From Candidatus Zixiibacteriota bacterium (lineage in GTDB: Bacteria > Zixibacteria > MSB-5A5 > SM1-73): DNA of 17,443 nt. The stretch's first letter is position 1, and each line of letters begins with the position of its first letter. The translations under genes and the position numbers were made by a program. Shown piece after piece: positions 8,366 through 16,071 of the stretch. Below the pieces are notes generated by a model, which saw only the letters and a list, made by a program, of their open reading frames with translations, searched no databases and was not told the DNA's origin. The stretch covers positions 159,723 to 177,165 of the forward strand of contig CP070839.1 of assembly GCA_020341875.1 (NCBI GenBank). Reading direction: 5' to 3'.

Positions 8366-9619
8366 ATGATAAACATCTTCGAAATAAGAGAGGCCATCTC
8401 CATGGCCTTTGCCGCAATCAAGGCCCATAAGATGCGGGCATTTCTGACCGTGCTGGGAGTCCTGATCGGTGTCACCACGGTGATCGCCATGGTTTCCATA
8501 ATAACCGGCCTCAATAAGAGCATGGCCCAGCAGATCGAGTCTCTCGGTTCGGACGTCATCTACGTCACCAAGTCCGAAATCGGCATTCAGTTCGAAGGTC
8601 CCTCCGAGGAGGAACGAAACCGTCCACCCATAACCTTCGAAGACGCCATGGCGGTGGAAGAGCTGTGTCCCTCCGTGGAGGCAGTATCTCCACAGAACTG
8701 GGGTCCGGGGGCCAAGACGGTAAAATACAGAGACAACAAGGTGAGCCGGTTTCAGTTGATAGGTGTAATGCCCTCCTACGAGGTGGTAAACAACAACTAC
8801 ATTGAGGAGGGAAGGTTCTTTACCGACAGCGACGTGAACTACCGGGCCATGGTGGCTGTCCTGGGATACGACGTGGTGGAGGTGCTTTTTCCCAACCTGG
8901 ACCCCATCGGCAAGGAGATCAGCATTGCAGGTCGAAACTTCGCACCCAAGAGGTTCAGGGTCATCGGGGTGATGGAGGAGAGGCCATCCATTCTGGGAGA
9001 GAGTCAGAACAACTTCGTGCTCCTGCCTCACGATACCTACAAGAAGCTCTATCCGGAAGAGAAGGAGCTTCTCCTGGTGGCCAAGCCGAAGAACCCTGAG
9101 CTTCTGGATCAGGCCATCGATGAGATCACCCAGGTGATGCGAATCCGCAGAGGTTTGGCAGCGGATAAGCCCAACAACTTCGCCGTCGCCACACAGGATG
9201 ATATAATGGATATTTACCGAAACATCACCAAGGCGATATACATGGTGATGGTGGTGATTTCATCCATCGGTCTCTTGGTCGGTGGCGTGGGAGTGATGAA
9301 CATAATGTTGGTCTCCGTTACCGAGAGAACCAGGGAGATAGGCATTCGCAAGGCCATAGGTGCGCGAAAAAGAGACGTTCTGTGGCAGTTCCTCATCGAG
9401 GCCATGACCTTAAGCGGAAGCGGCGGAATCCTGGGGATAATCGTCGGTTTGCTTCTGGGACAGCTGGTAGCGGCCGTTACACCACTGGCCGCCGGGGTCT
9501 CCTTATTCTGGATAATCTTGGGCTTCTCTTTCTCAGTCTCGGTAGGACTTATCTTCGGCATATATCCTGCCTATCGTGCCGCCAGGCTGGATCCCATCGT
9601 CTCCCTGCGCTATGAGTAA
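8366..9619 (+). CDS. MacB/FtsX-type ABC permease B1 (first copy of type B)
   Basis: This 417-residue protein has the same architecture as permease A1: one N-terminal helix (LTVLGVLIGVTTVIAMVSII), a periplasmic domain, and a C-terminal FtsX domain with TERTREIGIRKAIGARKRDVLWQFLIEA and the ending DPIVSLRYE. It begins MINIFEIREAISMAFAAIKAHKMRAF, an opening shared with the gene at 10947 but not with the A type. It has one cysteine, Cys101, at the position of the first CxxC cysteine in type A. The ATG at 8366 has GGAGAGG seven bases upstream; a TTG 15 bp earlier would absorb that site. It lies 43 bp after permease A1. By analogy with LolC/LolE it may form a heterodimer with A1; this is inference. 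Confidence 0.93.
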   Translation: MINIFEIREAISMAFAAIKAHKMRAFLTVLGVLIGVTTVIAMVSIITGLNKSMAQQIESLGSDVIYVTKSEIGIQFEGPSEEERNRPPITFEDAMAVEELCPSVEAVSPQNWGPGAKTVKYRDNKVSRFQLIGVMPSYEVVNNNYIEEGRFFTDSDVNYRAMVAVLGYDVVEVLFPNLDPIGKEISIAGRNFAPKRFRVIGVMEERPSILGESQNNFVLLPHDTYKKLYPEEKELLLVAKPKNPELLDQAIDEITQVMRIRRGLAADKPNNFAVATQDDIMDIYRNITKAIYMVMVVISSIGLLVGGVGVMNIMLVSVTERTREIGIRKAIGARKRDVLWQFLIEAMTLSGSGGILGIIVGLLLGQLVAAVTPLAAGVSLFWIILGFSFSVSVGLIFGIYPAYRAARLDPIVSLRYE

Positions 9620-9691
9620 GGATCATCCGGAGGTACGCCGACTTGCAGGCAGGTGAGCTCTCCGGAGCGGAGTCCCCAAGAATCATAGACC

Positions 9692-10930
9692 ATGAATCTT
9701 CTGGAAGGCATATTCATCGCTTTAAGGTCGTTGGCGACGAACAAGCTGCGCTCGATTCTCACCCTGATCGGCGTGATTATCGGGGTGATGACCGTGATCG
9801 CAATAACCTCCATTATCGCCGGAATGAACAAGTACGTCGCCGACCAACTCAGCGCCGTGGGATCGGACACTTTCTTCATTGACAAGTGGGGTCTGATAAT
9901 GAGTGACGACGAATGGTGGGAGGCGCTGAAAAGAAAGAGCATAACTCTGGAGGATATGGAAGCCATAGGGGAGAACTGCACATACTGTGACAAAGTTGGG
10001 GCCAGCGCGGATACCCGCAGGCGAGTGAAGCGCACAGGTGATCACCTGGAGGACGTCAGGATATCGGGAGTTACCGCCAACCTCATTGACATCATAGACA
10101 TCAAGCTGGAAGAAGGAGAGGGAAGATACATCTCCAAGTTCGAAGAGGAGCATAATCGGGCGGCGGCTTTCGTTGGCTGGGAGATAAAAGACAAACTGTT
10201 TCCTTCCGTTGATCCGGTGGGGAAGGAGATAAAGATCGGCAACCAGGAATTCAAGATAGTTGGAGTGGCCCAGAAAAGAGGATCCTTTTTGGGGCAAAGC
10301 AGAGACAATTTCGTGCATGTTCCCATAACCGCCTTTTTCAAGCATTTCGGAAGGCGGAGGTACGGACGACAGCTCAGCGTTGAGATAATCGTTAAGGCGG
10401 AAAGCTTCGAGTCAATCAATGAAGCTATGGACGAGTCCCGAGCCATCCTGAGAGCCAGAAGGCGCGTGCCATACGACAAGAAGGACGATTTCGGGATAAT
10501 GACCGCCGAGACCCTGATGGACCTTTACAGGCAGTTCACCTCCACCGCTTATCTGACCATGATAGGGATCTCCTCCATAGCCCTGGTGGTCGGGGGGATC
10601 GTGATCATGAACATCATGTTGGTTTCGGTGACACAGAGAACCAGAGAGATAGGCATCCGCAAAGCTCTGGGGGCAAGAAAAAGAGACGTGCTCTGGCAGT
10701 TTCTGGTTGAATCCGTGACCTTGGCCCTGGTGGGGGGGATAGTGGGGATACTCCTGGGTCTGGGTACGGGCAAGATCGTGGCCATGAATAGTCCACTTCC
10801 CGCATCGGTTGACCCCCTTTGGATTGCCATAGGTCTTTTCCTGGCCACTTCGGTGGGACTGGCCTTTGGCGTCTATCCAGCCGTGAAGGCAGCTCGCCTG
10901 GATCCCATAGAAGCCCTGCGCTATGAATAG
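9692..10930 (+). CDS. MacB/FtsX-type ABC permease A2 (second copy of type A)
   Basis: This 412-residue permease is closely related to that at 7105: the openings MNLLEGIFIALRSL and MHFLEGIIIALRSL match, and the helix, periplasmic domain and FtsX domain follow in the same order. The FtsX linker reads TQRTREIGIRKALGARKRDVLWQFLVES and the end is DPIEALRYE. Its only two cysteines are the pair Cys96-Thr-Tyr-Cys99, at exactly the residue numbers of the pair in A1. As in A1, no ribosome site is visible at normal distance; the nearest GGAG is about 19 bases upstream. It starts 72 bp after permease B1 and ends 16 bp before permease B2, so all four are probably in one transcript. Confidence 0.93.
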   Translation: MNLLEGIFIALRSLATNKLRSILTLIGVIIGVMTVIAITSIIAGMNKYVADQLSAVGSDTFFIDKWGLIMSDDEWWEALKRKSITLEDMEAIGENCTYCDKVGASADTRRRVKRTGDHLEDVRISGVTANLIDIIDIKLEEGEGRYISKFEEEHNRAAAFVGWEIKDKLFPSVDPVGKEIKIGNQEFKIVGVAQKRGSFLGQSRDNFVHVPITAFFKHFGRRRYGRQLSVEIIVKAESFESINEAMDESRAILRARRRVPYDKKDDFGIMTAETLMDLYRQFTSTAYLTMIGISSIALVVGGIVIMNIMLVSVTQRTREIGIRKALGARKRDVLWQFLVESVTLALVGGIVGILLGLGTGKIVAMNSPLPASVDPLWIAIGLFLATSVGLAFGVYPAVKAARLDPIEALRYE

Positions 10931-10946
10931 ATGAGGGAAAGGTTTT

Positions 10947-12185
10947 ATGACTGTATTTGAAGTCAAAGAGGGAATCTCCCTGGCGCTGACGGCTGTCCGT
11001 ACCCACAAGATGAGGTCGTTTCTCACCGTGCTGGGAGTGCTGATAGGAGTGGCTTCGGTCATCGGCATGGTCTCCATAATCACCGGATTGAACAACAGCA
11101 TGGCAGAGCAGATTGAATCGCTGGGAAGCAACGTCATATATATCTCTCAGTACGAGATGGTACATTTCGGAGGCTTATCAGCCGAAGAGAGGAGGAGGAA
11201 AGACATCACCGCGGAGCATGCCGAAGCCATCGGGGAGTACTGTCCCTCGGTGGGAGCGGTCTCTCCCGAGAACCACTACTGGGCTCGGGGTGGAAACCAA
11301 GTGAAATACAAAGACAACAAGGCCAATCGACCGGCGGTGGTGGGGGTCTGGCCTGACTACGAGATCGTGAATAACTGCTTCGCGGTCGAGGGGAGGTTCT
11401 TTACCGAGGGGAACATCAACTTCAGAGCGACCGTCACCATCCTGGGAAACGACGTGAAGGAGGCGCTTTTTCCCAACCTGGATCCCATTGGCAAGCAGGT
11501 AAGGATAAACGGCAAGAAGTTCACGGTCGTGGGGGTGATGGAGAAAAAGCCCAAGTTCCTGGGGGAAAGTCAGGACAACTACGTTCTGATACCCTTGAGC
11601 ACCTACAAGAGAACCTACCCTGAAGACAAAGCGCTGACTCTGCTGGCCAGGCCGGTAAGCCCTGAACTTACAGACAAGGCCATCGACGAGATCACGCAGC
11701 TCCTGAGGAGAATGAGAGGTGTTCCCTATGACAAGCCGGACGACTTCGCCATCTCCACCCAGGAAGACTTGATGGATATGTACAAGAGGATCACCGGCGC
11801 CATCTATCTGGTAATGGTGGTCATCTCATCCATCGGTCTGTTAGTCGGTGGCGTGGGAGTGATGAACATAATGTTGGTTTCTGTCACTGAGAGGACTCGT
11901 GAGATAGGGATCAGAAAGGCGGTGGGGGCAAGAAAGAGGAACATCCTTTGGCAGTTCCTAATCGAGGCCATGACCTTAAGCGGGAGCGGCGGGCTTCTGG
12001 GAATAGTCATCGGGCTGCTCCTGGGGGAGTTCGTGGGGGCGGTCACACCCCTGGCCGCGGGGGTCTCCGTATTCTGGATCATCCTGGGATTCTCCTTCTC
12101 GGTCTCGGTGGGACTCGTCTTCGGCATATATCCCGCCTACCGCGCCGCCAGATTGGATCCCATCGTCTCACTGCGATATGAATAA
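10947..12185 (+). CDS. MacB/FtsX-type ABC permease B2 (second copy of type B)
   Basis: This 412-residue permease has the type-B opening (MTVFEVKEGISLALTAVRTH), N-terminal helix, periplasmic domain and C-terminal FtsX domain ending DPIVSLRYE, like B1. Nucleotide identity with B1 is high in the FtsX region, including a 35-base identical block (9278-9312 and 11844-11878). Cys99 aligns with Cys101 of B1, and a second cysteine, Cys144, is private to this copy. AGGGAAAGG lies just before the ATG. It is the last gene of the exporter cluster; a 160-bp spacer follows before the GWxTD genes. It probably pairs with A2, though mixed pairs with A1 are possible. Confidence 0.93.
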   Translation: MTVFEVKEGISLALTAVRTHKMRSFLTVLGVLIGVASVIGMVSIITGLNNSMAEQIESLGSNVIYISQYEMVHFGGLSAEERRRKDITAEHAEAIGEYCPSVGAVSPENHYWARGGNQVKYKDNKANRPAVVGVWPDYEIVNNCFAVEGRFFTEGNINFRATVTILGNDVKEALFPNLDPIGKQVRINGKKFTVVGVMEKKPKFLGESQDNYVLIPLSTYKRTYPEDKALTLLARPVSPELTDKAIDEITQLLRRMRGVPYDKPDDFAISTQEDLMDMYKRITGAIYLVMVVISSIGLLVGGVGVMNIMLVSVTERTREIGIRKAVGARKRNILWQFLIEAMTLSGSGGLLGIVIGLLLGEFVGAVTPLAAGVSVFWIILGFSFSVSVGLVFGIYPAYRAARLDPIVSLRYE

Positions 12186-12293
12186 CGAGAGCTCCGCATA
12201 GCCGTGTTTCTCGTTTCCTGTCCCTTCGAGTCAGGCTGGTTTTTTGTTGCCCAGCCAAAGAAAATGAGTTATCCTGAATAGGTGGAGCAAGCG

Positions 12294-12299
12294 TATAAC
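12294..12299 (+). promoter_or_regulatory. Weak -10-like box before the GWxTD genes
   Basis: TATAAC matches five of six bases of a sigma70 -10 box and lies about 47 bp before the start codon of the first GWxTD gene. The best upstream -35 candidate is TTATCC at 12269-12274, with a 19-bp spacer, which is poor. The spacer 12186-12345 is long compared with the gaps between the permease genes, so a separate promoter is reasonable, but the sequence support is thin. Confidence 0.25.
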
Positions 12300-12345
12300 A
12301 ATGAAGTGAGGGGAAACTCTGCCAATCTTCTCTGAAAGGCCAAAG

Positions 12346-13650
12346 ATGCGATCAATCACGTGCGTTGCACTTTTTTGCCTCCTCATGCTACCCGCCGCTG
12401 ACTCGATTTGGGGACAGACCGATTTCGGATATTTGGATGAGAGTGAAACGTTTTTCTTCGTGGACTGGGCCGCCTTCCGGGAGGAGGCGGGAGAGAAATT
12501 CGGAGTGGAGATATACTACAAGATCTTCACCCAGGCGCTGACCTTCGTCAGACAGACCGATCAATTCAGGGCTTCCTACGAGATCCAGGTCTTTCTGTCC
12601 AACAAGATCAACAAACAGGTGACCGGGACTTCCCTGGAAGAGGATTATTTCGTAGGCAGCTACGCGGAGACGCAATCCACGTCAGATTTCCTGATAAATA
12701 AGGTTCCTCTGTCCGTGTATTCGGGAAGATACAAGCTGCGGATCAAGCTGATCGACGCAAACTCCGGGTCGGCCTTCGAGTTGGAGAAAGACCTGAAGAT
12801 CCCCTCTCGCGACCAGGACAGGATTCTATTCTCAGACCTCCAGTTCATCCGTCATCTCGCGGACAGCACCGGCGAATCCAAGTTCAACCGACAGGGGAAG
12901 CTGGCCATTCCCAGTGTATCCCGAAGCTATGGCGACTTCGTTCCCACTCTTCTGTTTTACTACCAGATATATGACCTTCCCCGGGAGTCCGGCCGGTACG
13001 TTCTCACCTATCGAATAGAACACCTGGCCCAGGCCTTCACCCGTCAGGAGACGCTCGACGTGACTCTGGAACCCGGGACGTTTTCCGCCTTTGACAGCGT
13101 CTCGTTGGAGGATTTTCCCTCCGGGGATTATTCCCTGACCATGGCGCTTGTGGACCGGGATCGAGTCAAGGCTAAGATGGAAGGATGGTTTCAGGTAGAT
13201 TGGTCCCTATTGAACCAGCTGAAGAACGACTATCTCAAGGCCATCGAGCAGTTGAGATTCGTGGCTTCCTCCAGCGCGATGAAGGAATTGAAGGAGGCAC
13301 CGGAGGAGGAGCGGCTGGAGCGGTGGCTGGCATTCTGGAAGACGAAGGATCCTACTCCCGGTACTCCGGAAAACGAGGTGAGGGACGAGTATTACCGAAG
13401 GCTTAGGTACGTGAACCAAAACCTGTCGGTGCGCACCAGGGAAGGTTGGGAGACCGACATGGGCAGGGTCTACATGATATATGGTCATCCGGACGACGTG
13501 GAAAAACATCCCTTTGATCGGGAGGTGCGGGCCTTTCAAAGATGGTATTACTATAAGCAGAACCGGGTCTTTCTGTTTATGGACCGGGGAGACGGCGAGT
13601 ACGAGCTCCAGCCTCCCTATGACGGAAAAACACAGTTTGACAGATACTGA
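12346..13650 (+). CDS. Secreted GWxTD-domain protein, copy 1
   Basis: This 434-residue protein has a signal peptide (residues 1 to about 23, ending IWGQ), so it is probably periplasmic or outer-membrane associated. The N-terminal half looks like beta-rich modules resembling those placed before GWxTD domains (VDWAAFREEAGEKFGVEIYYKI and later strands). The C-terminal GWxTD domain contains TPENEVRDEYYRRLRYVNQNL, the signature GWETD at 367-371 and GRVYMIYGHPDDVEKHPF, and the protein ends soon after. The domain is known by name from sequence databases but its biochemical activity is not known to me. AAAGG lies upstream of the ATG. A paralogue follows 90 bp downstream. Being next to the exporter suggests an envelope role, but this is inference. 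Confidence 0.85.
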   Translation: MRSITCVALFCLLMLPAADSIWGQTDFGYLDESETFFFVDWAAFREEAGEKFGVEIYYKIFTQALTFVRQTDQFRASYEIQVFLSNKINKQVTGTSLEEDYFVGSYAETQSTSDFLINKVPLSVYSGRYKLRIKLIDANSGSAFELEKDLKIPSRDQDRILFSDLQFIRHLADSTGESKFNRQGKLAIPSVSRSYGDFVPTLLFYYQIYDLPRESGRYVLTYRIEHLAQAFTRQETLDVTLEPGTFSAFDSVSLEDFPSGDYSLTMALVDRDRVKAKMEGWFQVDWSLLNQLKNDYLKAIEQLRFVASSSAMKELKEAPEEERLERWLAFWKTKDPTPGTPENEVRDEYYRRLRYVNQNLSVRTREGWETDMGRVYMIYGHPDDVEKHPFDREVRAFQRWYYYKQNRVFLFMDRGDGEYELQPPYDGKTQFDRY

Positions 13651-13740
13651 GCTGACGGAGATTACCCGAGAAAATTGCCGGCCTCTGTTGGAGATGGCAT
13701 GCCGACTTTCCAAACTTTCCCAAAAACTCAAGGGGTACCC

Positions 13741-15117
13741 ATGCTGAGAAGAGATATCATTTTGTGGCGGCTGATGATTCTTGTCTTTTGCCTCCTTTCC
13801 GTTTCTCATGCAAACACACGGGCTGAGGAGCCTCAGCGCTTCCAAATCGGACTGGACTGCGCCTCCTTCCGGGATTATGCAGACGCCGCGCAAAGCTATG
13901 TGGAGGTGTATTACTCCTTCAACAGAAGACATCTGGAGTTCGTCTCCACCCAGGAAGGCCTCGTGGCTACGGTTCTGATGCAGTTGAACGTCCTGGACCA
14001 GGAGGGAAACGAGGTTGAGAGCAGGATGTGGAACACCATGTCGGTGGTGGGCGACGCGGAAGAGGCCAAAAGCACCGATTATCTGATCATCGATCAGGTG
14101 GGAATCAACCTAACGCCTGGCGACTATCGAATCAAACTCAAGGCCACCGACGTCAATTCCATGGCCTTTGGCGAGGTGATCCTCGAATCCCGGGTTCAGG
14201 AATTCTCCACCCGAGAGCTCCAGCTAAGTGACGTGCAACTGGCCTTCAGCATCGAGGCCGACACCACCGCAGGCCGCCTTCTTAAAGCAGGCCAGAAGGT
14301 CCTGCCCAACCCCTTCCGCACCTTCACTCACCAGGGCGGAATGGTCTACTTCTATACCGAGTTGTACAACCTGAAAGACGCTCCGGGAGCAAAACCGGAG
14401 TACGAGTTAAGGTACAGGGTTCTGGATACAGCCGGCAAGAAGGTGAAGGACTTCGGGAAACAGACCAAGACCAAACCCGGAAATTCGGCGGTGGTGATGA
14501 GTGGAATAAACATCGGTACTCTTGCCGGGGGAGAATTCGTCCTGGAGATCGAAGCCAAAGACAAGGCTACGGGAAAGAAAGCACGTTCCAGCAAGAACTT
14601 CGTCATCATAAGAGAGCTGTCGGAGGAGGAACTGGCCGCAGAACAGATCAGCAGGTTCAAAGAAGAGGTGGCATACATCGCAACCAGCGGTGAGCTGGAC
14701 ATGTTCGATGATCTGAACTTCACCGGCAAAACGACCTTCATTGACGAATTCTGGAAAAAGAGAGACCCGAACGCTGAGACTCCGGAGAACGAATTTAAAA
14801 TGGAACATTACCGCCGCTTAGGCTACGCCAATCTCTATTTCTCCCGCACCAAGGAGACCGGTGATGGCTGGAATACCGATCAGGGCAGAGCATATATTCT
14901 CTACGGCCAGCCGGACGAGATAGAGAGAAACGTTGCAGCACGCGGAGTGGCGTCCTGGGAGCGGTGGGACTACTTCGAACTTCAGGGTGGGGTGTATTTC
15001 ATCTTCGTGGATGAAGACGGGTACGGGGTATACAGGCTGGTTCATTCCAATCACCGGGGTGAGATATACGATAAAGAGTGGGAGGAGAGGGTCAAATCCG
15101 GGACCCTGATGGAATAA
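13741..15117 (+). CDS. Secreted GWxTD-domain protein, copy 2
   Basis: This 458-residue paralogue of the preceding gene has a signal peptide (about 1-24, LMILVFCLLSVSHA). A beta-rich N-terminal part begins CASFRDYADAAQSYVEVYYSF, parallel to the first copy. The C-terminal domain has TPENEFKMEHYRRLGYANLYF, the signature GWNTD at 376-380, and GRAYILYGQPDEIERN. Unlike copy 1 it continues to a longer end (YRLVHSNHRGEIYDKEWEERV). The ATG at 13741 was chosen because a signal peptide follows directly and AAGGGG lies upstream; an earlier ATG at 13675 gives a 22-residue extension that would bury the signal peptide. Strong co-occurrence with copy 1 suggests that the two act together, perhaps as a complex. 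Confidence 0.85.
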   Translation: MLRRDIILWRLMILVFCLLSVSHANTRAEEPQRFQIGLDCASFRDYADAAQSYVEVYYSFNRRHLEFVSTQEGLVATVLMQLNVLDQEGNEVESRMWNTMSVVGDAEEAKSTDYLIIDQVGINLTPGDYRIKLKATDVNSMAFGEVILESRVQEFSTRELQLSDVQLAFSIEADTTAGRLLKAGQKVLPNPFRTFTHQGGMVYFYTELYNLKDAPGAKPEYELRYRVLDTAGKKVKDFGKQTKTKPGNSAVVMSGINIGTLAGGEFVLEIEAKDKATGKKARSSKNFVIIRELSEEELAAEQISRFKEEVAYIATSGELDMFDDLNFTGKTTFIDEFWKKRDPNAETPENEFKMEHYRRLGYANLYFSRTKETGDGWNTDQGRAYILYGQPDEIERNVAARGVASWERWDYFELQGGVYFIFVDEDGYGVYRLVHSNHRGEIYDKEWEERVKSGTLME

Positions 15118-15248
15118 AAGCACCGGTCTGCGGCCGTTTGGCGTGTGTCTTTAGTCGGCGGCCTCTGCCGCACGCATGCTGAGACCCGAACCAGACATCG
15201 CGATTTCGACGGGGCGGACTGTGCATTACGCACGGAAGGATCAGCAGG

Positions 15249-15872
15249 ATGACGAGAATAACAGTCTCAATCGGACTCATTCTTCTCTTTTCCTCTGTTG
15301 CTCACGCCCGAGTCCTTGAAGGTTACGGTGTCAAAGCTGGTGTCGTCATTGCAGAGCAGGACTTCGATTACGCCGAAGACTTCGATTTTGACACGAAGAA
15401 CAGAGCCGGATTGGATGTCGGCGTCTACCTGGAGTGGTTGGACATACGGTTCTTCAGTCTGTTAACAGAGGCCCACTACATTCAGAAGGGGATGGTAAAC
15501 CAGAACCCGAGGACGGACGAGTTCGGTCAGCCGATGAGCCCCGTCGAGCATAGCAACCGCGTGGATTATCTATCCATTCCTATTCTGGCGAAGGTCACCT
15601 TCAGGACCGCCCGCGTTCGCCCGTATTTCGTGCTTGGCCCCAGAATCGACTTCCTTTTAGGTTACGAATCACGAATTCTGAAAGACATCTATGAAGGCTT
15701 CGAGGATACGAACGTGGGCGGAACCATCGGAATAGGAGTAGAGAGAAAGACGAAATTGCTAAACATGCTTCTTGAGTTGCGATATAGTCCTGATTTCACT
15801 GACGCATTCAAGAACGATGCAGTGAAAGTGAAGAACAATTCGTTTGAGATCCTAATCGGACTGGAATTATGA
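15249..15872 (+). CDS. PorT-like outer-membrane beta-barrel protein 1
   Basis: This 207-residue protein has a signal peptide (1 to about 20, cleavage after AHA). The mature part has alternating strands typical of small eight-stranded barrels of the PorT / OMP_b-brl_2 kind: GYGVKAGVVIAEQDF at the start, then FSLLTEAHYIQKGM, VDYLSIPILAKVTF, VRPYFVLGPRIDFLLGYE and a final strand ending in FEILIGLEL. GGAAGG lies nine bases before the ATG. Such proteins sit in the outer membrane; in Bacteroidetes, PorT is needed for type IX secretion, but no other such genes are present, so I do not assign that role. It is related in layout to the next barrel gene. Confidence 0.8.
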   Translation: MTRITVSIGLILLFSSVAHARVLEGYGVKAGVVIAEQDFDYAEDFDFDTKNRAGLDVGVYLEWLDIRFFSLLTEAHYIQKGMVNQNPRTDEFGQPMSPVEHSNRVDYLSIPILAKVTFRTARVRPYFVLGPRIDFLLGYESRILKDIYEGFEDTNVGGTIGIGVERKTKLLNMLLELRYSPDFTDAFKNDAVKVKNNSFEILIGLEL

Positions 15873-15902
15873 CACAACACCAGCACCTTACAGAAGACGG
15901 GC

Positions 15903-15925
15903 CGACAGGGATTGTATCACTGTCG
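15903..15925 (+). repeat. Inverted repeat between barrel genes
   Basis: CGACAG (15903-15908) pairs with CTGTCG (15920-15925) around an 11-base loop. It lies 30 bp past the stop codon of the first barrel gene and just before a stronger GC-rich hairpin. No T-run follows. Confidence 0.4.
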
Positions 15926-15938
15926 ACACTAACGGCGA

Positions 15939-15959
15939 GGTGGGGGCTCAGCCCCCGCC
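15939..15959 (+). repeat. Strong GC-rich hairpin between barrel genes
   Basis: GGTGGGGGC (15939-15947) pairs along its full length with GCCCCCGCC (15951-15959), with one G-U pair, around the loop TCA. It is followed by CCAACGAG, so it lacks the T-tract of a rho-independent terminator. With the hairpin just upstream it probably separates the transcripts of the two barrel genes or stabilises the 3' end of the first. Confidence 0.5.
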
Positions 15960-16071
15960 CCAACGAGAGAAAGCAAAGCTCGGACCAGCCCAACCGGAAA
16001 AAACATCTGCTCTTATTCGGAAATACCGTTACGTTGTAGAGCTTGTTGCCTTTGTTGAACGGGAAGCTGAA

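Noticed and set aside
7723..8559. Long minus-strand open frames opposite the permease, GWxTD and adaptor genes
   Set aside because: They lie wholly or mostly antisense to strongly supported genes, have low-complexity His/Pro/Ser-rich products and no family motifs.
12234..12256. GGCTGG/CCAGCC stem with a T-run after permease B2, first read as a terminator
   Set aside because: The T-run lies in the loop and the bases after the stem are A-rich, so it does not fit a rho-independent terminator on either strand.
13675..13740. Upstream start of the second GWxTD gene
   Set aside because: It adds 22 residues before an otherwise N-terminal signal peptide; the ATG at 13741 has its own ribosome site.
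15940..16071. Upstream extension of barrel 2 from an ATG at 15940
   Set aside because: The extension reads through the GC-rich hairpin and buries a clear signal peptide that begins at 16072.
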